Shown: positions 1 through 7,730 of the stretch, in pieces
How the letters are laid out: each line of letters opens with the position of its first letter
How positions within the stretch are numbered: position 1 is the stretch's first letter
DNA from: Mycolicibacterium mageritense
Lineage (GTDB): Bacteria > Actinomycetota > Actinomycetes > Mycobacteriales > Mycobacteriaceae
Direction of reading: 5' to 3'
Length of the DNA: 64,000 nucleotides
Assembly (NCBI RefSeq): GCF_010727475.1
Contig: NZ_AP022567.1
Span: forward strand, 4,030,001 to 4,094,000
Notes under the pieces: model-generated
Seen by the model: the letters and a program-made list of their open reading frames with translations, nothing else
The model's database searches: none
What the model was told of the DNA's origin: nothing
Made by a program: the position numbers and the translations under genes

Positions 1-42
1 CAGCACATCATCGTCGGCGACGACGACCCGCAACGCAGCCAT
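1..42 (-). CDS. Response regulator, N-terminal fragment (cut by window edge)
   Basis: Only the first 14 codons are present, reading MAALRVVVADDDVL. This is the start of a receiver domain: a first beta strand followed by the acidic DDD pocket that binds Mg2+. An AGGAAGG ribosome binding site lies just upstream of the ATG. The gene runs off the left edge, so the output domain is unknown; a LuxR/NarL type would be typical for this kind of N-terminus. It is 74 bases downstream of the broken transporter on the same strand. Confidence 0.7.
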   Translation of the reverse strand, partial: MAALRVVVADDDVL

Positions 43-116
43 CGGGATCCTTCCTCACGTCGAGCCACCTTGGAAGAAGGTACCGGCAATGGGCGCCGCG
101 GCGCTCGCGATGGGGG

Positions 117-1479
117 TCAACCGGGTTGACGCGGGCCGAATGCGGAGCCCTTCTCCCGATCCAGATATGTGTCGGACTTGTTCTTCAGGAAGAACACGTA
201 CACGAACAGCGAGATCGCGATGCACACCGTGACGTAGAGGATGAACAGCGGAACCTGGTCGCGTTCTTTGAGGGCCTGGTAGATCACCGGCGCAGTGCCG
301 CCGAATATCGAATTGGCCAGTGCGTAGCCGACACCCACGCCGAGTGCACGCACGTGCGACGGGAACAGTTCGGACTTCACCAGCGCGTTGATCGAGGTGT
401 AGCCGGTCAGGATGATGTACCCGACCGCGACCAGCAGGAACGACGCCAGCGGTGAATGTGTTTGCGGCAGATAGGTGAACAGGAAGTAGGTGTAGATCAC
501 CCCGCCCACGCCGAACCACACCAGCAGCGGTTTACGGCCGACCTTGTCGCTGATCATGCCGCCGACCGGCTGGATCGACATCAGGAAGATCAGCCCGATC
601 AGGTTGACCCAGGTGGCCGTCATCGCCTGCTCTTTGTAGGTGGACTTGACGATCGCCGGGGCGTTGACGCTGTAGGCGTAGAACGCCAGCGTGCCGCCCA
701 TGGTGATCAGGAAGCACAGCAGCAGGGGTTTGGGGTAGCGCGTGAACAGTTCACGCAGCGAGCCAGAGCTCTTGTCCTCACCGGCCTTGACGGCCTCGAG
801 CTGTTCTTCGGACAGCGACTCGTCCATCGTGCGGCGCAACCAGAACACCACGATCGCGGCCACGCCGCCGATGGCAAAGGCGATGCGCCAACCGAATTCG
901 TGCACCTGCGCGGTGGTGAACACCGTGAGGATCAGCAGCAGGGTGAACTGCGCGAGCACGTGACCGCCCACGAGCGTGACGTACTGGAACGACGAGAAGA
1001 AGCCGCGCCGCTCTCGCGTGGCCGCCTCCGACATGTAGGTCGCCGACGTGCCGTATTCGCCGCCGGTCGCGAAGCCCTGCACCAGCCGGCACAGGATCAG
1101 GATGATCGGCGCCGCGGCTCCGATGATTTCGCGCGACGGCACCAACGCGATGACCAGCGAGCAGGCCGCCATGAGTGAGCGAGACGCTGAAGGTCAGGGC
1201 GGCGCGGCGGCCGCGGCGGTCGGCGAAGCGGCCGAAGAACCATGAGCCGACCGGTCGGGTGATGAAGGTGACCGCGAAGATCGCGTAAACGTACACCGTC
1301 GAATTCTGGTCGGCCTCATCGAAGAACTGTTTCTCGAAGTACGTGGCGAAGACCGTGTAGACGTAGACGTCGTACCATTCCACGAGGTTGCCCGACGAGC
1401 CCCGGATCGTGTTCCAGATGGCCCGGCGGGTTTCGGCCCGGCCTGATGGCGTCGACGGGTGTTCGGTCGAAACGGTCAT
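117..1479 (-). pseudogene. MHS-family MFS transporter, frameshifted
   Basis: Two overlapping frames together make one protein of about 452 residues, the usual length for metabolite:H+ symporters (KgtP/ProP/ShiA group). The N-terminal frame (ATG at 1479) carries the family start with GNLVEWYD in TM1 and the FADRRGRR loop after TM2. The C-terminal frame, open from about 1172 down to 117, begins at TM3 (MAACSLVIALVP) and continues through RLVQGFATGGEYG and the remaining helices to the end. The frames meet at a tandem TGAG duplication at 1172-1179; removing 4 bp restores one reading frame. As written, the N-terminal frame continues out of register to 778. Substrate is unknown, probably a small carboxylate or compatible solute. 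A sequencing error is the main alternative to a real mutation. Confidence 0.85.
1172..1179. repeat. 4-bp tandem duplication causing the frameshift
   Basis: The plus strand reads TGAGTGAG. On the coding strand this is CTCACTCA before TGG. One copy would give SVSLMAAC in a single frame; two copies shift the frame by +1. The lesion lies between TM2 and TM3 of the transporter. Confidence 0.85.
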
Positions 1480-1538
1480 GCGGTTCTCCAGACGGTTTTC
1501 GCAGTCTCCGGCCGTCGGTCACGTTACGTCTTTTTGGC

Positions 1539-1596
1539 CGAGCAGACGCGCAGGTACCCGGAAATCGCTGTTCACGGGTACGGGAGCGTCTGTTCG
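1539..1596. repeat. Palindromic intergenic element, copy 1
   Basis: Left arm 1539-1560 (CGAGCAGACGCGCAGGTACCCG) pairs imperfectly with right arm 1575-1596 around a 14-base loop; GGCC/CGGCC flanks extend the symmetry. It shares arm and loop sequence with copies at 2426-2543, 3502-3559 and 29345-29402. It sits between the divergent transporter and HTH genes, so it is not simply a terminator. Confidence 0.85.
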
Positions 1597-1617
1597 CGGC
1601 CTTGACGAAGCTCGCTC

Positions 1618-1635
1618 TGTCAAGTTTGATTGACA
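1618..1635. promoter_or_regulatory. Inverted repeat, probable operator of the HTH/Clp-N pair
   Basis: TGTCAA-6-TTGACA is a perfect inverted repeat ending two bases before the ATG at 1638. A further TTGAC lies at 1602-1606. The position over the expected promoter and start site suggests autoregulation, perhaps by the HTH protein encoded immediately downstream. That link is inference. Confidence 0.5.
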
Positions 1636-1637
1636 AC

Positions 1638-1844
1638 ATGGACGTGCCTGACACCGCCAGCCTCACCAGTTCGGACCCTGTTCTGGGCCTGCGGACTGTG
1701 CGTGCGTTGGCCAAGACGCTGGAGCGTTTGGAGGCCATTCATGTGGCGAACGCACGCGAGCAGGGTTGGAGTTGGCGGGCCATCGCCGAAGCGCTGGATG
1801 TCAGCCGACAGGCACTGCATCAGAAGTACAACCGGAGGAAGTGA
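1638..1844 (+). CDS. Small helix-turn-helix protein, 68 aa
   Basis: The C-terminal half contains a clear helix-turn-helix: GWSWRAIAEALDVSRQALHQKY, at residues about 43-64. The N-terminal half is helical, with LRTVRALAKTLERLEAIHV as a probable dimerisation helix. The ATG at 1638 was chosen because the protein then has the size of other small HTH partners of Clp-N proteins. There is no good Shine-Dalgarno sequence, so the transcript may be leaderless. The stop is two bases before the next ATG, so the two genes are surely co-transcribed. It is probably a repressor of its own operon via the inverted repeat at 1618-1635. Confidence 0.75.
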   Translation: MDVPDTASLTSSDPVLGLRTVRALAKTLERLEAIHVANAREQGWSWRAIAEALDVSRQALHQKYNRRK

Positions 1845-1846
1845 CG

Positions 1847-2413
1847 ATGTTCGAACGGTTCAGTCGTGCTGCGAAGGTGTCGGTCGTATTGGCTCAGGAA
1901 GAGGCTCGTGAACTGGCGGCCAACGACATTCGACCGGAACACCTCTTGGTGGGTGTCTTGCAGAGCGCGGGCCGTGACTTGGCGGCGCTGCTTGCCGGTT
2001 TCGGCCTCACCGTGGAAGAGGTTCGCGGCAAGCTGGTCGCCGCGGACGCGCCCGGTGACGAATCGTTCGATGCCGACGCGGAGGCCCTACGTTCCATCGG
2101 CATCGACCTGCATGCGGTGCGCGACAACGTGAACCGCACGTTCGGTGCCGGTGCGTTCGACAATGCTCTGCGTCGATCAGGACGGCGGCGCAGGCGCCGC
2201 AGCCATATTCCCTTCACGAAGTCGGCCAAGAAGGTGCTGGAGTTGGCACTGCGAGAATCGTTGGCGCACAAGGACGGTTACATCGGCTGTGAGCACATCC
2301 TGCTCGGGATCCTGCGCGGCGGTGACGACTACACCGTCGGGCTGATCACCGAGCATGTCAGCGTCGCGGCCCTGCGCGCCGGCATCGTCGATCTCCTGGA
2401 CCAGGCTGCTTGA
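1847..2413 (+). CDS. Clp N-terminal domain protein (ClpC/ClpS-like adaptor fold)
   Basis: The 188-residue product has two Clp-N repeats and no AAA+ ATPase module. Repeat 1 begins FERFSRAAKVSVVLAQEEA and includes IRPEHLLVGVLQ; repeat 2 begins IPFTKSAKKVLELALRES and includes IGCEHILLGILR. An arginine-rich stretch (RRSGRRRRRRSH, about residue 115) separates them. Clp-N domains in ClpC/ClpA bind adaptors or substrates, so a free-standing copy could modulate Clp proteolysis. GGAGG precedes the ATG within the end of the HTH gene. The HTH/Clp-N pairing recurs in actinobacteria; its function is unknown to me. Confidence 0.8.
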   Translation: MFERFSRAAKVSVVLAQEEARELAANDIRPEHLLVGVLQSAGRDLAALLAGFGLTVEEVRGKLVAADAPGDESFDADAEALRSIGIDLHAVRDNVNRTFGAGAFDNALRRSGRRRRRRSHIPFTKSAKKVLELALRESLAHKDGYIGCEHILLGILRGGDDYTVGLITEHVSVAALRAGIVDLLDQAA

Positions 2414-2425
2414 TTTTCGTCGCTA

Positions 2426-2543
2426 GATTTTCCGACGAGCAGTCCCCCGCAAGCGGGAGGTGCCCCCAGTGCGGGTACCCGGGAATCGCTGTTTGCGGGT
2501 ACCGCCACGTCTGCTCGTCATGGTCTGCTCGCCGAGGAAAATC
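2426..2543. repeat. Palindromic intergenic element, copy 2, enlarged
   Basis: The core GCGGGTACCCGGGAATCGCTGT...GCGGGTACCGCCACGTCTGCTCG matches the other copies. It is embedded in a larger palindrome whose outer arms are 2426-2442 (GATTTTCCGACGAGCAG) and 2525-2543. An extra small hairpin (CCCCCGCAAGCGGGAGG, 2444-2460) has replaced the normal left arm. The right end overlaps the stop codon of the minus-strand gene beginning at 2542. Genes on both sides converge here. Confidence 0.8.
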
Positions 2544-3423
2544 AGCCCGCCAACGCGGGGCGGTCCAGATGGCGCATGATGCGGAGGGCCAGATCCTGCG
2601 GGTAGCGGCGGATGTCGTCGACGACGGCAGGGATCGAGGTCCATCCGCATTCCTGCAATCGCGCGGCCTTGAGCCGATCATGTTTGAACGCTTCGGGATT
2701 GGCGTGCCATTCGACGCTGTCGTACTCGGCGGCGACTTTCGCGTCAGGCCAAGCGAAGTCGACCCGCCACGCCCGTCCGGTGCGGTCGGCGATCTCGTAC
2801 TGCAGCTCGGGCGTCGGCACGGCCCAGTCGATGAAGACGAGGCGCATTTCGCTTTCCATCGGAGACTCGGCTCGGCCGTCGGCATGCGCCAGGAGCTCGC
2901 GAACCTTCGCGATCCCTCTGCGCCCCTTTTGTTCCCGCACCGCGGCGTCAAGTTCGGCGACGGTGCATGCTTCGGCATGTAACGCCGCGTCGAGGACCGC
3001 GAGTGCGCGCGGCCGCGGCAAGGTGCGCGCGATCTCGACGGCCGTCCACGCCGGCGTCGTCGCGAGTCGCCCTGTGACTCGTCGTAGCGGTGCACCGATG
3101 CGCTGGTGCACCATCAGCCCGGCGTCCGGCCTGACCCGCACACCGGGATCGAGAATGTGGATGCGCTGGTCGTGTTCGGTGTCGAAGCCGTACAGCGCAG
3201 CGGCCGTGCTCATGCAGGCGACGATGGGTTTCCCGTTGAGGAGGTCCAGTGCGGCGAGGCGCGCGAGCGGGTCCGCCGGAAACGGGGCGTAGACGCCGCG
3301 GCACACGCGAACCACGGCGCCCGACCGTACGAGCGCAGCCAAGACCTTGCGACTCATCACCGACTGCAGTTGCGCGGCGGTGGCGACACCGCCGTTGGCG
3401 GAGAAGATTTCCTCGATGGACAC
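2542..3423 (-). CDS. AbiEi-like winged-helix protein with C-terminal DUF559/Vsr-type nuclease fold
   Basis: The GTG start at 3423 gives 293 residues (VSIEEIFSANGGVATAAQL...), matching the usual beginning of AbiEi-type winged helices. The open frame continues upstream but is not coding-like there. Residues 1-50 look like the AbiEi antitoxin HTH (LQSVMSRKVLAALVRSG, VCRGVYAP). The middle is an AbiEi_4-like region. The C-terminal part from about residue 200 (SPMESEMRLVFIDW, WRVDFAWPDAKVAAEYDS) resembles the Vsr/DUF559 endonuclease-like fold with D and E residues in the right order. No AbiEii nucleotidyltransferase toxin lies nearby. Such proteins are common in mycobacteria and uncharacterised. 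Confidence 0.75.
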   Translation of the reverse strand: MSIEEIFSANGGVATAAQLQSVMSRKVLAALVRSGAVVRVCRGVYAPFPADPLARLAALDLLNGKPIVACMSTAAALYGFDTEHDQRIHILDPGVRVRPDAGLMVHQRIGAPLRRVTGRLATTPAWTAVEIARTLPRPRALAVLDAALHAEACTVAELDAAVREQKGRRGIAKVRELLAHADGRAESPMESEMRLVFIDWAVPTPELQYEIADRTGRAWRVDFAWPDAKVAAEYDSVEWHANPEAFKHDRLKAARLQECGWTSIPAVVDDIRRYPQDLALRIMRHLDRPALAG

Positions 3424-3501
3424 GCTTCGATGCTGACCGTCGACGGGGCGCAGGTGAACCCCGCTGGAGCGATCTGTGGATAACCTGCCGAACTTTCTTG
3501 C

Positions 3502-3559
3502 CGAGCAGACGCGGCGGTACCCTGGAATGCGCTTTCCCGGGTACCGCCGCGTCTGCTCG
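3502..3559. repeat. Palindromic intergenic element, copy 3 (perfect arms)
   Basis: This is the cleanest copy: 21-base arms at 3502-3522 and 3539-3559 are exact inverse complements, separated by a 16-base loop (TGGAATGCGCTTTCCC). The arms read CGAGCAGACGCGGCGGTACCC. It lies just upstream of the AbiEi-like start and downstream of menA, both on the minus strand. Confidence 0.9.
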
Positions 3560-3575
3560 CGCAAGGGAACTCGCG

Positions 3576-4451
3576 CTAGAAACTCAACGCCACGCTCACC
3601 GCGACGGACCACACCAGCATGGTCAGGCCGGTGTCGCGCAGTACCGGGATCAGCGCGGCCCCGCCGAGCCCTGAACGCACCGGCCCGGCGGCCCGCACCG
3701 CCAACGGCGCGGCCACCAAACCGACCAGACACCACGGTGTCGCGGCGGCCAGCACCACAGTCAGAACCAGAGCTACCACCAGCAGCAACTGATACAGCAC
3801 CCGCGTGCGCTTGTCGCCCAGGCGCACGGCCAGCGTGATCTTGCCCGAGTCGGCGTCGGTGGGGATGTCGCGGAGGTTGTTGGCGACGAGGACGGCCGAC
3901 GACAGTGAGCCCATCACGACTGCCAGCACCACGCCGACCCAGTCGATCCGCAGGGCCTGGGTGTACTGCGTGCCGAGCACCGCGACCAGACCGAAGAACA
4001 CGAACACCGCGACCTCGCCGAGGCCGAGGTACCCGTAGGGCTTCTTGCCGCCGGTGTACAGCCAGGCTCCGGCGATGCACACGGCGCCGACCGCGATGAG
4101 CCACGGCGCACTCACCGCGGCAAGCACCAGGCCGGCGACGGCGCCCACCGCCAGACTCAGGATCGCCGCCGTCAGCACCGCTCGGGGCGACGCCAGTTTC
4201 GAACCCACCAGCCGCAACGGTCCGGAGCGCACGTCATCGGTGCCGCGGATGCCGTCGGAGTAGTCGTTGGCGTAGTTGACGCCCACGATCAGCGCGAGCG
4301 CGACGACCAGAGCCAGCAACGCCTTCCACCACACCGCGGCATCGAGCCACGCGGCGGCGCCGGTGCCTGCGATCACCGGTGAAACGGCATTGGGCAACGT
4401 GCGGGGGCGGGCCCCTTCGACCCACTGCGCGAAACTGGCCACGAGCGCCAT
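3576..4451 (-). CDS. menA: 1,4-dihydroxy-2-naphthoate polyprenyltransferase MenA
   Basis: MenA is the integral-membrane enzyme that transfers the polyprenyl chain to 1,4-dihydroxy-2-naphthoate, giving demethylmenaquinone. The 291-residue product matches the M. tuberculosis length (about 292). It has the two Asp-rich UbiA motifs: NDYSD at residues 62-66 and NNLRDIPTD at 191-199. There are eight or nine hydrophobic helices. ATG at 4451 gives MALVASFAQWVEGARPRTLP, the normal start; upstream codons in frame are non-coding. It is transcribed away from the divergent small-protein/MTAP operon, with only 28 bases between the starts. Confidence 0.95.
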   Translation of the reverse strand: MALVASFAQWVEGARPRTLPNAVSPVIAGTGAAAWLDAAVWWKALLALVVALALIVGVNYANDYSDGIRGTDDVRSGPLRLVGSKLASPRAVLTAAILSLAVGAVAGLVLAAVSAPWLIAVGAVCIAGAWLYTGGKKPYGYLGLGEVAVFVFFGLVAVLGTQYTQALRIDWVGVVLAVVMGSLSSAVLVANNLRDIPTDADSGKITLAVRLGDKRTRVLYQLLLVVALVLTVVLAAATPWCLVGLVAAPLAVRAAGPVRSGLGGAALIPVLRDTGLTMLVWSVAVSVALSF

Positions 4452-4479
4452 CGTTCCATGCCGCCTTACACTGAACCGC

Positions 4480-4740
4480 ATGAAGGACCGGCTCAGTAAA
4501 ACCGAGATCGGCAAGGACGCCTTGCAGGAGTCCGTCGAGGCGGTGGCATCGACCGTCGGCGAGGTGACGAGCATCATCACCACCGCGGTCAAGGACGTCG
4601 CCACCGCGATCGGCGGCTTGGCCACCGACGTGTTCGAGATCCGCGACGGGGCCCGCAAGGCTCGCGCTGATCTCGACGAGGATCCGGTGGATTACGACGA
4701 CCCCGTGGATCCCGAGGATCTGACCGACAAACCCGAATAG
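4480..4740 (+). CDS. Conserved small protein, 86 aa
   Basis: The product begins MKDRLSKTEIGKDALQESV, has a central amphipathic and mildly hydrophobic stretch (GEVTSIITTAVKDVATAIGGLATDVFEI), and ends in a very acidic tail (DLDEDPVDYDDPVDPEDL). No domain is recognised. It sits divergent to menA and 7 bases before the MTAP gene, so it is likely the first gene of that operon. A membrane-associated or protein-binding role is possible but unsupported. Confidence 0.75.
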   Translation: MKDRLSKTEIGKDALQESVEAVASTVGEVTSIITTAVKDVATAIGGLATDVFEIRDGARKARADLDEDPVDYDDPVDPEDLTDKPE

Positions 4741-4747
4741 CCCCTGC

Positions 4748-5533
4748 ATGCTCGGAGTCATCGGCGGCAGCGGTTTCTACACGTTCTTCGGGTCTGACGC
4801 GCGCACCATCGCACTGGACACTCCCTATGGCGAACCCAGTGCGCCGATCACCGTCGGCACCGTCGGCGATCACGAGGTCGCGTTCCTACCGCGGCACGGC
4901 GTCAAGCATGAATACTCGCCGCACACCGTGCCCTACCGCGCCAACATGTGGGCGCTGCGAGCCTTGGGGGTCAGGCGCATCTTCGCTCCGTGCGCCGTGG
5001 GCAGCCTGACCACCGCGCTCGGGCCCGGGTCGATGGTGGTGCCCGATCAGCTGGTGGACCGCACCAGCGGGCGCGCCGACACGTATTTCGATTCGGGCGG
5101 TATCCATGTCAGCTTTGCCGACCCGTACTGTCCGGCGCTGCGCACCGCGGCCGCGGGGCTGCCGGGCGTGATCGACGGCGGCACCATGGTGGTGATCCAG
5201 GGGCCGCGGTTTTCGACGCGGGCCGAGAGCCGCTGGTACGCGAGCCAGGGCTTCACGTTGGTCAACATGACGGGCTATCCCGAGGCGGTGCTGGCTCGTG
5301 AACTCGAAATGTGTTATGCCGCCATCGCTTTGGTAACCGATCTGGACGCCGGGGTCGAGGCCGGAGAGGGTGTCAGGACTGTCGACGTGTTCGCCGAGTT
5401 CGAGCGCAACATGCCGCCGTTCAAGAAGCTCGTGCGGGAGGCATTGGAAGCCGCGGTAGCCGTCGACGGCGATCGCACCTGCGCACACTGCCTGTCCCAT
5501 GAGGGCGTGACCTTGCCGTTCGAACTGCCGTGA
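4748..5533 (+). CDS. mtnP: S-methyl-5'-thioadenosine phosphorylase (PNP/MTAP family)
   Basis: The enzyme phosphorolyses 5'-methylthioadenosine, a by-product of polyamine synthesis and other SAM use, to adenine and methylthioribose-1-phosphate. The 261 residues carry the type-2 PNP/MTAP signatures: GGSGFY at 6-11, FLPRHG at about 46-51, the IQGPRFSTRAES phosphate and substrate region at 150-161 and VNMTGYPEA at 172-180. NMT is typical for MTAP. A CxxC (CAHC) lies near the C-terminus. It is equivalent by position to Rv0535 next to menA. The stop overlaps the next GTG by 4 bases, indicating translational coupling. Confidence 0.9.
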   Translation: MLGVIGGSGFYTFFGSDARTIALDTPYGEPSAPITVGTVGDHEVAFLPRHGVKHEYSPHTVPYRANMWALRALGVRRIFAPCAVGSLTTALGPGSMVVPDQLVDRTSGRADTYFDSGGIHVSFADPYCPALRTAAAGLPGVIDGGTMVVIQGPRFSTRAESRWYASQGFTLVNMTGYPEAVLARELEMCYAAIALVTDLDAGVEAGEGVRTVDVFAEFERNMPPFKKLVREALEAAVAVDGDRTCAHCLSHEGVTLPFELP

Positions 5534-6561
5534 GGGTTCTGCTCACCGGTGCGGCGGGTTTCATCGGAACCCGTATCGCGCAGGCGCTCACCGCTGCCGG
5601 TCACGACGTCGTCGGCGTCGACGCGATGCTACCCGCGGCGCACGGCCCCGATGCTCAAACCCCGGCGGCCTGTCGCCGCGTCGACATCCGTGACCGAGAC
5701 GCGCTGGCCCCACTGCTGAAGGGCGTCGACGTGGTGTGCCACCAGGCCGCGGTGGTGGGCGCGGGTGTGAATGCGGCCGACGCGCCGTCCTACGGCAGCC
5801 ACAACGACTACGGCACCACGGTCTTATTGGCCGAGATGTTCGCTGCGGGGTGTTCACGCCTGGTGCTGGCGTCATCGATGGTGGTCTACGGCCAGGGCGG
5901 TTTCGACTGCCCGCAGCACGGCTCGGTCGACCCGTTGCCGCGCACCCGCGTCGATTTGGACGCAGGAGTTTTCGAGCACCGGTGTCCGTTCGACGGTTCG
6001 CCACTGCGGTGGGCGTTGGTGGGGGAGGACGCGCCGCTGCGCCCCCGCAGCCTGTACGCGGCGAGCAAGACCGCGCAGGAGCACTACGCGCTGGCGTGGA
6101 GTGACGCCGTCAAAGGTTCCGTCGTCGCGCTGCGCTACCACAACGTCTACGGGCCCGCCATGCCCCGCGACACACCGTATTCGGGCGTTGCGGCCATCTT
6201 TCGTTCACAGCTCGAATCCGGCGGGGTGCCAACGGTTTACGAGGATGGCGGGCAGATGCGCGACTTCGTTCACGTCGACGACGTGGCGGCGGCCAACGTC
6301 GCGGCCGTGCAATACCCGGAGCCGGGTTTCAACGCGTTCAACGTGTGTTCGGGGCAGCCCATCTCGATCATGGATGTGGCCACCCGGTTGTGTGAGGCCC
6401 GCGGCGGGGGCGCTCCCGTCGTCACCGGGCAGTACCGCAGCGGGGACGTCCGCCACATCGTCGCCTCACCGGCACGTGCGGCCGACGTGCTGGGGTTCCG
6501 CGCCGCGGTCGACCCGCGTGACGGACTGGCCGAGTTCGCGTTCGCGCCGCTGCGTGGTTAG
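5530..6561 (+). CDS. NAD-dependent epimerase/dehydratase (GalE-like extended SDR)
   Basis: The 343-residue protein starts MRVLLTGAAGFIGTRI, a Rossmann GxxGxxG motif at residues 7-13. It has the catalytic YxxxK at Y176-K180 (SLYAASKTAQ) with the preceding serines at LASSMVVYG. This is the extended SDR fold that acts on nucleotide sugars. It corresponds by position to M. tuberculosis galE3 (Rv0536), but true UDP-galactose 4-epimerase activity is not shown. A cysteine-containing insert (FDCPQHGS...FEHRCPFDG, about 125-156) is longer than in classical GalE and may bind metal or define substrate. GTG start in an ATG/GTG-TGA overlap with mtnP. Confidence 0.85.
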   Translation: MRVLLTGAAGFIGTRIAQALTAAGHDVVGVDAMLPAAHGPDAQTPAACRRVDIRDRDALAPLLKGVDVVCHQAAVVGAGVNAADAPSYGSHNDYGTTVLLAEMFAAGCSRLVLASSMVVYGQGGFDCPQHGSVDPLPRTRVDLDAGVFEHRCPFDGSPLRWALVGEDAPLRPRSLYAASKTAQEHYALAWSDAVKGSVVALRYHNVYGPAMPRDTPYSGVAAIFRSQLESGGVPTVYEDGGQMRDFVHVDDVAAANVAAVQYPEPGFNAFNVCSGQPISIMDVATRLCEARGGGAPVVTGQYRSGDVRHIVASPARAADVLGFRAAVDPRDGLAEFAFAPLRG

Positions 6562-6656
6562 CGCTGAGGTGAACCGCGCGTCGCGACCCGCGGAACGTTT
6601 ACCCATCGATCGGTGACAGCCCTTGTGCCGTCCGCAGGCCGGCGTATGCAGGAGCC

Positions 6657-7688
6657 ATGGAGCTCGAGCGGTTCAGTGTCGCGACCTTCAACCTGTTCAA
6701 CCTGCAGGACGCGGGTAAGGAGATGTACCACGGCGCCGCATGGACAGAAGACCAGTTCAAGAACAAGGCGTGGTGGACTGCGTGGCAACTGGAAACGCTG
6801 AATCCCGATGTCGTCGGCCTGCAGGAATTGTGGAGCAAGACGGCGCTGGAGAAGGTGCTGGCCGCGGGCAGCGATGAGCTGAAGGACCGGTACGACGTGC
6901 TCGCGAAACCCGCGACCGGCAAGAAGATCGTCTGTGGTGCGCTGGTGCGTAAAGGCCTGCTGGTCGGCGAACCGCGTTGGGAGGAACGGTTTCCCGACGC
7001 GGTGAAGCTGCAGTCGACCGAGGATGCCAACGATCCGCAGGCGCCGCGGATCAACGTCACCATCAACAAGTTCTCCCGGCCGGTGCTCAACTTTCAGGTC
7101 AAGCTGCGCGATGACGAGCCGGCCACCGAGGTGTATGTCGTGCACCTGAAGTCGAAGCTGCCCACCGCGGTGAACGCCGAGAACTGGTTCGCGGCGGACC
7201 CCGACCTGTACAAGCCGCATCAAACCGCGCTGGGCGCAGCGCTTTCCACGATCCGCCGGACGGCAGAGGCGACCGCCGTGCGGGTGATGCTGACCTCGGT
7301 CATGAAGGAAACGGCGACGCCGGTGATCGTGCTTGGCGACATCAACGACGGGCAGACGAGCAACACCGCCAACATCCTCACCGAACAGCCCCGGTACCTC
7401 GTCGGGGATTCGCGCGGCGGCGCCGACGTCGGTCTGTACACCGCCCAGACGTTGCAGGAGTACCGCGACACCCGCGACGTCTATTACACGCACGTCCATC
7501 AGGATCTGCGGGAATCCCTGGACCACGTGCTGGTCAGCGAGCAGTTCTACGACAACAGCCGCAAGCGGCGCTGGCTGTTCGACGGCCTCGTCATCAACAA
7601 CGACCACCTCAACTTCGACAACCAGAAGGACGTCGGGACCGGTGACCATGGTGTGGTGAAGGTCAGCTTCAAGCACGATCCGGCGTGA
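6657..7688 (+). CDS. Endonuclease/exonuclease/phosphatase-fold protein
   Basis: The 343-residue product has the EEP superfamily motifs in order: SVATFNLFNLQD (Asn of motif 1), VVGLQELW (metal-binding Glu), YVVHLKSKL, GDINDG (Asp-x-Asn) and TGDHGVVKVSF (the final Asp-His pair). The substrate could be DNA, a nucleotide, a phosphoinositide or another phosphodiester; the sequence does not decide. There is no signal peptide, so it is probably cytoplasmic. It follows the epimerase by 95 bases and is probably a separate transcription unit. Confidence 0.8.
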   Translation: MELERFSVATFNLFNLQDAGKEMYHGAAWTEDQFKNKAWWTAWQLETLNPDVVGLQELWSKTALEKVLAAGSDELKDRYDVLAKPATGKKIVCGALVRKGLLVGEPRWEERFPDAVKLQSTEDANDPQAPRINVTINKFSRPVLNFQVKLRDDEPATEVYVVHLKSKLPTAVNAENWFAADPDLYKPHQTALGAALSTIRRTAEATAVRVMLTSVMKETATPVIVLGDINDGQTSNTANILTEQPRYLVGDSRGGADVGLYTAQTLQEYRDTRDVYYTHVHQDLRESLDHVLVSEQFYDNSRKRRWLFDGLVINNDHLNFDNQKDVGTGDHGVVKVSFKHDPA

Positions 7689-7693
7689 GACAG

Positions 7694-7724
7694 TTGACAC
7701 CCGTCAAGTCTGCGTGCCAATACT
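7694..7724 (+). promoter_or_regulatory. Predicted promoter of the nitronate monooxygenase, leaderless
   Basis: TTGACA at 7694-7699 and AATACT at 7719-7724 are separated by 19 bases. Transcription would start about 7 bases after the -10, at or near the GTG at 7731, giving a leaderless mRNA. TTGAC-4-GTCAA (7694-7707) is a small inverted repeat over the -35. Confidence 0.45.
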
Positions 7725-7730
7725 GACGGG

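Noticed and set aside
3424..4104. N-terminal extension of the AbiEi-like frame to 520 residues
   Set aside because: The extension runs through the palindromic repeat and antisense-phase menA sequence; the family start is at the GTG at 3423.
6568..6596. GGTGAAC and GCGGAAC 22 bases apart before the EEP-fold gene, a possible PHO box
   Set aside because: Only two weak units, one with poor match, and no phosphate gene beside it; likely chance.
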